A stretch of DNA of 64,000 nt, from assembly GCF_013408825.1 (NCBI RefSeq), contig NZ_JACCBZ010000005.1, forward strand, positions 248,001 to 312,000, written 5' to 3'. The notes under the pieces were generated by a model that saw nothing but the letters and a program-made list of their open reading frames with translations, ran no database searches and was not told the DNA's origin. The translations under genes and the position numbers were made by a program. Shown here piece by piece: positions 43,511 through 52,855 of the stretch. Position 1 is the first letter of the stretch. The number at the start of each line of letters is the position of its first letter. This DNA comes from Mucilaginibacter tundrae. Lineage in GTDB: Bacteria > Bacteroidota > Bacteroidia > Sphingobacteriales > Sphingobacteriaceae.

Positions 43511-44527
43511 ATGAGATCATATTTTAAAATAGATATAAAAGGACGTAGTATATGGAAGATATGCGCGCTTATTGCCCTGGCTGTTTTTCTTGTCTGCTGC
43601 CAATTCATAATTTACAATATCCAACAGCCGGCAACTGCTAATGCGGGTCAAACAATTACGATAAGCATGCGTGATAGTGCGATTAGTAATGTTGCCGGTA
43701 CAGAAAATATTATAGTGGGTATACTTTTACCAAAAGGTTTTAATGGGGCTCAAAATATGACAGTAAGCTATACTTCCACCATTGGTAATGGAACTATGCA
43801 ACCCATATCACCTACCATTATTGAGCCTTCTACGTCTGGCACTACGCATTTAAATTATTCGCAATCTTTTATGGCAAAATTCGGAATTGGGAATAACCTG
43901 GTTAATGATATGGAGTGGGTAGTTTTTATAAGTACTCAAGCTGTTAATATACCTAATGGTTCGTTTGAAGGTACTGTTAATTTTCAATTGAAAGTAGGTG
44001 CCGACGGTAATACCACAATTTTTAAAACTGCCTTTGTAAATTGTGAAAGTACTGATGGTTTAAACTCAGGCGGAACACCACCTGCACCCGATTATGGCTT
44101 TAATAACGGTCCCCGCATGACGGTAAATGGTCCCGGCGAATTTAATGACCTTTGTGATCCGCAACTTACCAGTCTTGTCCCAGCAAAAGCATTACAAAAT
44201 GATTTCGTGACGCTAACCTACAGTGAAGGGCTGGACACATTAAATTTACTAAAAGGTAATAATTTTTATTTATGTGTTGATACAGCTTATACCAGTGACG
44301 GAAAAAAACTTACCGGTTTTTGCAGCCAGTCGCCTAAAACACATTTAATAGAAACATCGGCAACCAGTAATACATACATGATCACTTTTTGGCCTGCCTC
44401 GTTTTTTGGATTGACGAGTTCGCAAACACTTACTAAAATGGCTTATCATATAATTGATGCTAACGGAAATAAGGTTGGGTTGGGTGATACACAATCCCCA
44501 TTTATTTTTAATTATAGTTGTGAGTAA
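43511..44527 (+). CDS. DUF4961-type envelope protein
   Basis: 338 residues. A hydrophobic N-terminal segment (WKICALIALAVFLVCCQFII) gives either an anchor or a lipoprotein signal with Cys29/30. The rest looks like two beta-sandwich domains (GTENIIVGILLPKGFNGAQN; VTLTYSEGLDTLNLLKGNNF), as in the DUF4961 proteins of PULs, which usually accompany DUF5004. A role as a surface glycan-binding protein between SusD and SusC is plausible from context only. It follows the DUF5004 gene by 14 bp and is 121 bp before the susC gene. Confidence 0.7.
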   Translation: MRSYFKIDIKGRSIWKICALIALAVFLVCCQFIIYNIQQPATANAGQTITISMRDSAISNVAGTENIIVGILLPKGFNGAQNMTVSYTSTIGNGTMQPISPTIIEPSTSGTTHLNYSQSFMAKFGIGNNLVNDMEWVVFISTQAVNIPNGSFEGTVNFQLKVGADGNTTIFKTAFVNCESTDGLNSGGTPPAPDYGFNNGPRMTVNGPGEFNDLCDPQLTSLVPAKALQNDFVTLTYSEGLDTLNLLKGNNFYLCVDTAYTSDGKKLTGFCSQSPKTHLIETSATSNTYMITFWPASFFGLTSSQTLTKMAYHIIDANGNKVGLGDTQSPFIFNYSCE

Positions 44528-44648
44528 CGCGACGATTTTTTAACACGGTGTAGGGTTGATAAAGCGCTGTTTTTTAATAATTAATAAATAGTTACGCCAT
44601 TTATTTGCCCAAAATATATTATTTAAATAACCATTTAAATCAGATTCT

Positions 44649-47600
44649 ATGCAATATTGCTACTTAAAAAAATGCTTTACGGGGGTCATCATATTGATGC
44701 TTATGCTGGCAAAAAACAGCTACGCCGCCATGCAGGATACAACAGCCACTAAAGGCAATCAAACACCTAATTGGGTTACCGGTACCGTTATAAACCAGGA
44801 TGGCCGTGCCTTAAAAGATGTTAAGGTATCTGTCAAACAAACCGAAAACGTTGTTACCACTGATGAAAATGGGAAATTTGGGATAAGTGCTGTTGCAGGC
44901 AGTATACTTGTTTTTCAAGCGTCAGATTATAACACTAACGAAGTTACGGTAAGTGCTAACAAAGATTTAAACGTACGGCTCATTGGTACTTTCTTAAAAA
45001 AGCCAGGTCAAATAGATATACTGTATGGCACGCAAAGTGCAGAAAGTGTATTGGGCTCAATATCAACTGTTTATACCAATCAGTTAACTACTACGCCTGC
45101 ATCATTATATGTTTACGCTTTACCAGGGCAATTAACTGGTTTATATACACAACAGGTAAGTGGCTTTACGTCTGTTAATAATAACTCATTGTTTTCACCC
45201 TCTATAGGACAGAATTATATCAATACTTCGTCGCAAAATAGCCGTATATCGGATAATACTGAAATATCCCTTACATCAAGAGGACAAACGCCCGTCACAA
45301 TAATTGACGGCGTACAGCGCGATATATCTTCGATAGATCCTGAAAGTATTGAATCTATCTCTATTTTAAAAGATGCGCTGTCCACTATGTTATTGGGTAT
45401 AAATAGCTCACGCGGAATATTGTTGGTTACCACCAAAAAAGCCGAAGCAGGAAGACCGCGAATTTCTTTTACAGCAAAATCGGGGATCCAAACACCGCTT
45501 AGCTTACCAACGCCATTGCCTGCATATCAATATGCATATTTATATAACGAGGCGTTAAGTAATGATGGCCAACCACCATTTTATACCGCGGCTGATTTTA
45601 ATGCTTATAAAAACGGAACTGATCCTTATGGACATCCGAATGTTAACTGGTTTAACACAATTTTACGTAAGAACTCGCCTGAAACAAGTTATAGTTTAAA
45701 TGTTGATGGCGGCGCGGATGTCGCGAAATATACCATAGGCATTAGTTACTTTAATCAAGACGGTATATTTAACCAGGCATCGTCCTCTCCATACAATACC
45801 AACAACAATTTATCAAGGTATACAATAAACTCAGATGTAGAAGTACAAGTTAACAAAAACTTAAGTGTTGACTTACAATTATTTGGCCGTGTACAACAAA
45901 CAACGGAGCCAGGTGGAAACAATGGCGGTGGAACCAGCAGTATACTCACCGCTTTATATGGCACGCCAAATAATGCCTATCCAATTTATAATCCAAATGG
46001 TACGTTTGGCGGTTCTTCTCTCGGCTCCCAATATCAAAATAACTTGTTAGCAATGACCGAGTATTCAGGTTATTTACAACAAAATACTAATGATATATTA
46101 GCCAACTTAGATCTTAACTATAATCTTAATAGTGTTACAAAGGGCCTATCGCTTAAGCTAAAGGGAAATGTTTCATACGAAACTGAAAACGCATTAAACC
46201 GTAGCCTTCAAAATCCTACTTATCAGGAAAATAAGGATAGTACTTACGCCGCACTGGGTAGCACTGTTGCGCAAAGCAATACGTTTACTACCGTTTTTAC
46301 CGAGCGCCAAACGCTGGCCCAGGCATCACTTAATTATGACAGGCAATTTGGCAAAAGCACCTTTGGGGCAATACTACTTTATAATTCACAATCATTAGTA
46401 ACCGATTACGATCTGCCTGCAGTAACAACTAATAGGGCCTTACAGGTTTCCTACAATTATGAAGGCAAATACTTTGCCGAAGGAACAGTTAACAGTAGCG
46501 GTTATAACCGCTATACTCCCGGGCATCAATATGGCCTGTTTTACGCCGGTGGCCTTGGATGGCAAATGGGCAAAGAAGATTTCATGAAGGGTATTGACTG
46601 GATTCATTCATGGAAATGGCGGGCAACCTACGGTAAAACAGGTAACAATAACGTAGATGCTTATTCTTATTACGGATTTGTCCAAACTTATAGTAGTTCA
46701 ACATCAGGAACCACATATGAAACAGGCACAAACTATGCTTACAACACCGTATATGCAGAAAATCCTATCGCAAACCCATACCTCTCATGGGAAAGTGCAA
46801 ATAAACTTGACATAGGTACTGACATCGAATTGTTTAAAGGTCACTTGCAATTGACAGCTGATTATTATCATGACAGGTATTATAACCTTCTTCAGATTAG
46901 GGGTGATAATACAGCACTTTTGGGTACCGCCTATCCTTATGAAAACATTGGTATCAACCTTTATCACGGCCTGGAGTTTTCAGCAACCTATCAAAATAAT
47001 TTCAACAAATTTAATTATTTCATAACCGGTAACATATCATCACAAGCTTCTAAGGTTATTTATAGCGATGAAGAAAAGCAATTATATCCATATAACGTGC
47101 ATACAGGTTTGCCGGTTGATGTAATATTTGGTTATGAAGCTGACGGACTCTACCAAAACGCCGCCGAGGCTGCCAAGGGGCCTACTTTTGGTAGTTACAC
47201 GCCAAAGGCCGGTGACATCAAACTTTTAGATCTAAATGGCGATGGCGTCTTAAACCAGTTTGATGAAAAACCTATTGGCAACCTAAAACCGTTGGTGTTT
47301 TATGGAACCACGTTAGGCTTTAACTATGCAGGGTTTAACTTCAGCGTAGTGTTACAAGGTGTATTTAACCGTACTATAGAAACGAATAACGAAACGAATA
47401 TACCTTTTCAAGGATTGGGAAGCTTTCTTGGGCTCGGAGGCCTTCCGCCTCAAGGGCAGGCGTATGTTAACGCTACTGCTAGATGGACTCCTGAAACAGC
47501 CAGCACTGCTAAGTTACCCGAACTTTCATTTGTTAATGGTGAATCGACTGGTTATAATTCACAGTTTTCATCATTTTGGCTAAAATCAGGTGATTACCTA

Positions 47601-47798
47601 AGGGTGAAAAATGCTGAAATCGGCTATACATTACCAAACTCGTTGTCAAGGAAACTCAAATTTTCAAGTATAAGAGTATTCGTAAACGGAGAGAATTTAT
47701 TGACTGTTGCAGGGTATGGAGGATATGATCCTGAGGTAACTCCTCCTGGTTACCCTATAGAAAGAGTAATTAGCGCGGGTATTTCTGTTAAGCTTTAG
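44649..47798 (+). CDS. SusC/RagA family TonB-linked outer membrane protein (first)
   Basis: 1049 residues. After a signal peptide (KNSYA) comes a carboxypeptidase-regulatory-like domain (about 40-110, VTGTVINQDGRALKDVKVSV). The plug has ISLTSRGQTPVTIIDGVQRD and SIESISILKDALSTMLLG, then GILLVTTKKAEAG, and a 22-strand barrel ending VISAGISVKL. The pre-plug segment (PGQIDILYGTQSAESVLGSI) is a divergent version of the usual VVVGYGTQ motif. It should import oligosaccharides with TonB energy. It lies between two susD genes; order suggests its partner is the upstream susD at 41166, but the downstream one at 47826 is only 27 bp away. Confidence 0.93.
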   Translation: MQYCYLKKCFTGVIILMLMLAKNSYAAMQDTTATKGNQTPNWVTGTVINQDGRALKDVKVSVKQTENVVTTDENGKFGISAVAGSILVFQASDYNTNEVTVSANKDLNVRLIGTFLKKPGQIDILYGTQSAESVLGSISTVYTNQLTTTPASLYVYALPGQLTGLYTQQVSGFTSVNNNSLFSPSIGQNYINTSSQNSRISDNTEISLTSRGQTPVTIIDGVQRDISSIDPESIESISILKDALSTMLLGINSSRGILLVTTKKAEAGRPRISFTAKSGIQTPLSLPTPLPAYQYAYLYNEALSNDGQPPFYTAADFNAYKNGTDPYGHPNVNWFNTILRKNSPETSYSLNVDGGADVAKYTIGISYFNQDGIFNQASSSPYNTNNNLSRYTINSDVEVQVNKNLSVDLQLFGRVQQTTEPGGNNGGGTSSILTALYGTPNNAYPIYNPNGTFGGSSLGSQYQNNLLAMTEYSGYLQQNTNDILANLDLNYNLNSVTKGLSLKLKGNVSYETENALNRSLQNPTYQENKDSTYAALGSTVAQSNTFTTVFTERQTLAQASLNYDRQFGKSTFGAILLYNSQSLVTDYDLPAVTTNRALQVSYNYEGKYFAEGTVNSSGYNRYTPGHQYGLFYAGGLGWQMGKEDFMKGIDWIHSWKWRATYGKTGNNNVDAYSYYGFVQTYSSSTSGTTYETGTNYAYNTVYAENPIANPYLSWESANKLDIGTDIELFKGHLQLTADYYHDRYYNLLQIRGDNTALLGTAYPYENIGINLYHGLEFSATYQNNFNKFNYFITGNISSQASKVIYSDEEKQLYPYNVHTGLPVDVIFGYEADGLYQNAAEAAKGPTFGSYTPKAGDIKLLDLNGDGVLNQFDEKPIGNLKPLVFYGTTLGFNYAGFNFSVVLQGVFNRTIETNNETNIPFQGLGSFLGLGGLPPQGQAYVNATARWTPETASTAKLPELSFVNGESTGYNSQFSSFWLKSGDYLRVKNAEIGYTLPNSLSRKLKFSSIRVFVNGENLLTVAGYGGYDPEVTPPGYPIERVISAGISVKL

Positions 47799-47825
47799 GT
47801 TTTTGATCATCATAGAAAATAAATT

Positions 47826-49562
47826 ATGAAAAATTATAAAAATAAAATATTAATAGGATTAGCTCTGGTTGCATTATTTACAGCATGCAAAAAAACAGAA
47901 AACTTCCCTGTTACTAAGATTGGTATTAACTATGTATTTGACCCACGCGACTCCGATGGTACAAATGCGCATTCATACCTGCTGAATATATATTCAATAG
48001 TGCCCTATGGACACAACCGTGTGAACGGCGATTACCTGGACGCTGCAAGTGATGATGCTGTATCTTCCGCAACAGGAACTTCGGTTCAGCAGCTTGCAAC
48101 GGGAACTTATTCTTCCGTTGATATACCTTTAGGTGAAAATTTGTGGTCAACTACCAATTCTACTAATACCGCTAATATGTGGAATGGCATTCGTGCCGCC
48201 AATGAGTTTATCAACAACATACCGGTAGTGCCGGTTTTGGGTTCATTACCCAATGGTGTGCCAAATAGGTATGTATGGCAAAGCGAAGCGAGGTTTTTAA
48301 GGGCTTATTTTTATTTTGAACTGGTTAAACGTTTTGGCGGTGTGCCACTTTTGGGCAATAAAGTTTTTAATATAAACGATAACCTTGCTTTGCCACGTAA
48401 TACATTTTCAGATTGTATTGCATATATTGTTAACGAGTGTAATGCTATTAAAGATAGTTTAATAACTGCCCCATTATCAAACCCCGGAGGTGATAATTAC
48501 AGAGCGACAGAAGGGGCAGCCCTGGCATTAAAAGCCCACGTGTTGTTGTATGCGGCAAGTCCTCTTTTTAATGATCCATCAGGCTCAAATACAAATCCTC
48601 TTACTGGTTATACAAATTATGACGCCAATCGTTGGGTGCAAGCCGCGGCTGCCGCTAAAGACGTTATGAATTTAGGCGTATATAGCCTTGATCCGGTTTA
48701 CAAAAATATTTTCCTTAACCAAAACGATGTTGAGATAATATACATACGGCCTGCCAGTGGGTTAGGCACTAATATTGAATCGAATAATGGTCCGGTAGGT
48801 TTCCCCACAGCTATAGCATCAGGAAGGACTAGCCCTACTCAGGAATTAGTCGATGCATTCCCAATGAATAATGGTAAAGCGATAACCGATCCTACATCCG
48901 GTTACGATGCTACCAACCCGTACTCAAAACGCGACCCACGCCTTAATGCCAATATATTGCACAACGGATCGCTTTGGCTGGGTACAGCTTTACAAACTTA
49001 CGAAGGTGGACAAAGTAAGCCAGATAATGGCCAGCAGGAAACTGTTACGGGTTATTATATGAATAAGTTTATGGGCAATGATTCTACAGGTACATCATTT
49101 GCTAATCACGATCAGGACTGGATAATTTTTCGCTATGGGGAAATTATGCTTGATTACGCTGAAGCTGAAAATGAAAGCGTATCCACCCCGGGGACTGACG
49201 TTTATGCCCAACTAGAAGCTCTTAGGGCAAGGGCTGGCATATCAGCAGGTACCGATGGTTTGTACGGACTGACAGCGAATATGACACAGGCTCAAATGCG
49301 TACAGCTATCCAAAATGAACGTAGGATAGAAATGCCTTTTGAAGAGCAACGGTACTTTGATATCAGGCGATGGAAAATAGCACCCACTGTAATGAATCAA
49401 CCCCTGATGGGTGTGTCAATAACAAACTCAAACGGCACATTTACTTACAATTATATACCCGTGCTCACTCCCAAATTTGTAGCTCCAAAAATGTACGTAT
49501 ACCCAATACCATTTGACGAGATACAAAAGAACCCTAATATGAAACAAAACCCGGGATGGTAA
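47826..49562 (+). CDS. RagB/SusD family nutrient uptake lipoprotein (second)
   Basis: 578 residues, lipid cysteine 21 (LFTACKKTEN). SusD features: MWNGIRAANEFINNIPVVP, SEARFLRAYFYFELVKRFGG, ALKAHVLLYAASPLFNDPS, FRYGEIMLDYAEAENE and NERRIEMPFEEQRYFDIRRW. It binds glycan at the surface with a SusC partner. The following susC gene begins 35 bp after the stop (start at 49598), so this pair is ordered susD-susC. It shares the DPYSKRDPRL type blocks with the first susD, so the two are paralogues, though clearly diverged. Confidence 0.93.
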   Translation: MKNYKNKILIGLALVALFTACKKTENFPVTKIGINYVFDPRDSDGTNAHSYLLNIYSIVPYGHNRVNGDYLDAASDDAVSSATGTSVQQLATGTYSSVDIPLGENLWSTTNSTNTANMWNGIRAANEFINNIPVVPVLGSLPNGVPNRYVWQSEARFLRAYFYFELVKRFGGVPLLGNKVFNINDNLALPRNTFSDCIAYIVNECNAIKDSLITAPLSNPGGDNYRATEGAALALKAHVLLYAASPLFNDPSGSNTNPLTGYTNYDANRWVQAAAAAKDVMNLGVYSLDPVYKNIFLNQNDVEIIYIRPASGLGTNIESNNGPVGFPTAIASGRTSPTQELVDAFPMNNGKAITDPTSGYDATNPYSKRDPRLNANILHNGSLWLGTALQTYEGGQSKPDNGQQETVTGYYMNKFMGNDSTGTSFANHDQDWIIFRYGEIMLDYAEAENESVSTPGTDVYAQLEALRARAGISAGTDGLYGLTANMTQAQMRTAIQNERRIEMPFEEQRYFDIRRWKIAPTVMNQPLMGVSITNSNGTFTYNYIPVLTPKFVAPKMYVYPIPFDEIQKNPNMKQNPGW

Positions 49563-49597
49563 TTAAAATTCAATTTAAACCAATTAAAAAAGCTGTT

Positions 49598-52500
49598 ATG
49601 AGAAGAATAATACTTTTCTTTCAAATTATAATACTTCTGCTGCCGGCTGCGCTACATGCGCAATCGATAACCATAAGAGGTACGGTTAAAGACGCAGACG
49701 GTGTTTTGCCCGGTGCTTCTGTTATTGAAAAAGGTGTGCCAACAAATGGAGTAATAACAAAAACTGATGGAAAATTTACCCTTACCCTACGAGGTACGTC
49801 AAAAACCATAATTGTTAAATTTGTTGGTGATGTTCCTCAAGAAGTAAATGTTGCAGGCAAGCAGAACATAGATGTATACATGTCTACTAATAACCATGGC
49901 CTCGATGAAGTTACTGTTGTTGGATATGGTAAAACCACTCGTATTACTAATACAGGAGCAGTGAGTTCAATCAATGCTGCCGATATACGTGAGGTTCCTA
50001 CGGCTAATGTTCAAAATACTTTAGCGGGCAGGTTACCAGGCTTTTTTTCGCAACAAAGCTCAGGGCAACCTGGTAAGGATGCGTCCGACTTCTTTATTAG
50101 GGGTGCCAGTTCACTAAACCCTTCAGGTAACCAACCGCTTATTATTGTTGATGATATTGAATATACTTATGACCAGTTACAGCAAATAAATGTAAATGAA
50201 ATAGAATCCATCTCAATATTAAAAGATGCATCGAGTACCGCTATTTACGGTATAAAGGGCGCTAATGGTGTTTTGGTGGTAACTACACGCCGCGGTAAAG
50301 CGGGTACACCAAAAATAAATTTTCGCGCCGAAACCGGATTGCAGTCAAATACGATAACACCAGTGTTTTTAAATGCCTATCAATCTGCATTATTAATAAA
50401 CCAAGCCGAGGCTAATGATAATCTTATCAGCCCTGTCCAAAAACCGCTGTCGTTTAGCGCTGCTGATTTAGCACTATACCAAAATGGAACCGACCCATAT
50501 GGCCATCCTAATGTTGACTGGTATAATGAAATAATAAATAAGTACACCGAACAAACAAATGCTAATCTTGACATTTCGGGAGGTAACAATCAAATAAAAT
50601 ATTTTATTTCAGGAGGTGCGCTTGACCAAAACGGAGACCTTAAAAACTTTCCGGATCCCCGTGGGCAAATAGACAATAATTATTATTTCAACCGGTATGA
50701 TTTTCGTTCAAATCTTGATTTGAAAGCCAATAAAACATTAGATCTGCGTTTAGATGTAACCACGCGTTTTTCTGACCTGAATCAACCGGCTGCAGCCCCT
50801 TCGGTTATAGGCAGCTTATATGATTTTACTCAGCAAACCCCTTTTACTGCGCCATTTTTAAATCCAAATGGTTCATTTGCGTATGCTTATTCGCCGTTTA
50901 ACCCAACGCACTTGCCTACGCTAAATGCAAGGTTAGCTTCAGGGGGTAATTCAAATTCAAAACGTACAGATTATAACGTATTGTTTAATGCCACTCAGCA
51001 ATTGAATTCAATTACTGATGGTTTAACAGCAACAGGACGCGTGGCTTACGCTAGTACAGAGCAATTTACATCTAACGATGTATCTTCAAGCACTGATATA
51101 CCTGCTTATCATTATAATGCACTAACAAAAACTTACACGCTTAGCCCAAGCGGCGCGTATGTATTTCCAACGTACTCCCAAACTGGTAATACCGATATTT
51201 ACACCAATGATGTAAACGTTCAACTTTTTGCAAATTACGATCGTACTTTTGGTTCGGTGAACCATTTCACAGGGTTGTTATTATTTAACCAGGATGCATC
51301 AACCACATTTGCAAACAGTACTCTTGCGTTCCCTTTAGATCCGCTTACAGTTGGTGTACCGTCAAAATATGAAGGTATATCCTTAAAAGTAGGTTATGAC
51401 TATGCTGGTAAGTATCTGTTTGATTTTAACTCTGCTTATAATGGTACCGACCGATTTGCACCGGGCCATCGTTTTGGTTATTTCCCTGCAATTAGCGCGG
51501 GATATAATATGAACAAGGAAACCTTCTTTAAGAATTTGTTCCCTGTTTTCAGCTTATTCAAAATAAGGGGGTCGTACGGTATAGTAGGGTCTGATGCTGC
51601 ACCAGGCAATCAGTATGTTTATAGTCAAAATTATCTACAAAATATAAACCAATACAGCTTTGGTGAACCGAGCGAGAATAAACTTACTACCTACTATGAA
51701 GGTGCTTTAGCTAATAATAACGTTATATGGGAACGCCAAAAAGAATTAGACTTTGGTTTGGATATGAACTTGTTAAAAGATAAGGTAACTGCTACAATTG
51801 ATTATTTTCATTACATTAGGTATGACCAGTTGATTACTCCAGCTGCTGTATCAGAAATAATAGGGGTGGGGCTTCCTGCAGAAAATCTTGGTAAAACCCA
51901 AAACGTAGGATATGACGGCCAAATTGGGTATCACAGCACAATTGGTAAAGTTCAATTCAGTACCAGTTTTGTGTTCTCATATGCAAAAAATAAAATATTA
52001 TTTGAGGATGAACCGCAGCCAGCCTATCCAAATTTAGCCAGAACAGGCCATTCTATCAACCAGCCATTCGGATATCACTTCTTAGGCTATTATACTGCTG
52101 CTAACGTAGCATCTGTAAAGACCTGGGAAGCCAATCACGGCGGTTCAAATGCCGGCGACCCAATAGCTATACCTGCCAACGGCGAACAAATTGAACCGGG
52201 TGATCTTAGATATCAAGATTTAACCGGTGATGGTTTAATTAATGTTAATGACGAGCGTGCTATAGGTAATCCTAACCTGCCAAATACAACCCTGGGGTTA
52301 AATCTGCAGGCTTCCTATAAAGGTTTTTCAATCAGCGTATTATTCCAGGGATCGTTTAACTACAGCTTTATTGTAACAGGTACAGGGATCGAACCTTTCC
52401 AAAGTCAGTTCCAGCCTATTATGGAAAAAGCATGGACACCGCAAAATGCAAGTACTGCTGAATTTCCGAGGCTAACCGAGGACCCGACTACTGTCAATAG

Positions 52501-52762
52501 TCCTACATTTTACCCGTCAGATTACTGGCTGGTTAACGCGTATTATATACGTTTAAAAACTTTGGAGCTCAGGTATAACGTTCCAAGTAAACTATTGCCT
52601 TTCCACTTAAGCAGCGGCAGTATTTATTTTACCGCTTATAACCTGATCACCTGGGATAATTATGATAAATATCAACAAGATCCTGAAATTTCAACTAATA
52701 CCGCTGGAGATGCCTATATCAATCAGCGTGTAATTAATTTAGGTGTGCAACTAGGCTTTTAA
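49598..52762 (+). CDS. SusC/RagA family TonB-linked outer membrane protein (second)
   Basis: 1054 residues from the ATG at 49598. An in-frame ATG at 49556 lies inside the end of the susD gene and would put 14 extra residues before the signal peptide (MRRIILFFQIIILLLPAALH-AQ), so I reject it. Carboxypeptidase-regulatory-like domain about 23-100 (IRGTVKDADGVLPGASV), then DEVTVVGYGKTTRITNTGAV, plug with DFFIRGASSLNPSGNQPLII and ESISILKDASSTAIYG, then a TonB-dependent barrel ending RVINLGVQLGF. This is a canonical SusC, unlike the more divergent copy at 44649. A hairpin terminator follows. Confidence 0.93.
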   Translation: MRRIILFFQIIILLLPAALHAQSITIRGTVKDADGVLPGASVIEKGVPTNGVITKTDGKFTLTLRGTSKTIIVKFVGDVPQEVNVAGKQNIDVYMSTNNHGLDEVTVVGYGKTTRITNTGAVSSINAADIREVPTANVQNTLAGRLPGFFSQQSSGQPGKDASDFFIRGASSLNPSGNQPLIIVDDIEYTYDQLQQINVNEIESISILKDASSTAIYGIKGANGVLVVTTRRGKAGTPKINFRAETGLQSNTITPVFLNAYQSALLINQAEANDNLISPVQKPLSFSAADLALYQNGTDPYGHPNVDWYNEIINKYTEQTNANLDISGGNNQIKYFISGGALDQNGDLKNFPDPRGQIDNNYYFNRYDFRSNLDLKANKTLDLRLDVTTRFSDLNQPAAAPSVIGSLYDFTQQTPFTAPFLNPNGSFAYAYSPFNPTHLPTLNARLASGGNSNSKRTDYNVLFNATQQLNSITDGLTATGRVAYASTEQFTSNDVSSSTDIPAYHYNALTKTYTLSPSGAYVFPTYSQTGNTDIYTNDVNVQLFANYDRTFGSVNHFTGLLLFNQDASTTFANSTLAFPLDPLTVGVPSKYEGISLKVGYDYAGKYLFDFNSAYNGTDRFAPGHRFGYFPAISAGYNMNKETFFKNLFPVFSLFKIRGSYGIVGSDAAPGNQYVYSQNYLQNINQYSFGEPSENKLTTYYEGALANNNVIWERQKELDFGLDMNLLKDKVTATIDYFHYIRYDQLITPAAVSEIIGVGLPAENLGKTQNVGYDGQIGYHSTIGKVQFSTSFVFSYAKNKILFEDEPQPAYPNLARTGHSINQPFGYHFLGYYTAANVASVKTWEANHGGSNAGDPIAIPANGEQIEPGDLRYQDLTGDGLINVNDERAIGNPNLPNTTLGLNLQASYKGFSISVLFQGSFNYSFIVTGTGIEPFQSQFQPIMEKAWTPQNASTAEFPRLTEDPTTVNSPTFYPSDYWLVNAYYIRLKTLELRYNVPSKLLPFHLSSGSIYFTAYNLITWDNYDKYQQDPEISTNTAGDAYINQRVINLGVQLGF

Positions 52763-52782
52763 AAAATACTACACTTGCGTTA

Positions 52783-52818
52783 CTAAAATAGCACCGGGGA
52801 ATCTGGGTGCTATTTTAG
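52783..52818 (+). terminator. 13-bp hairpin terminator after the second susC
   Basis: CTAAAATAGCACC (52783-52795) pairs perfectly with GGTGCTATTTTAG (52806-52818) over a 10-base loop. It closes the SusD/SusC operon before the Lgt-like gene. The T-rich part lies within the 3' arm, not after it. Confidence 0.7.
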
Positions 52819-52855
52819 ATTTAAGGGGATTATTAAAATCAAGTAAATTAGAAGT

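Noticed and set aside
49556-49597. Upstream ATG for the second susC
   Set aside because: It lies within the last codons of susD and would precede the signal peptide by 14 residues.
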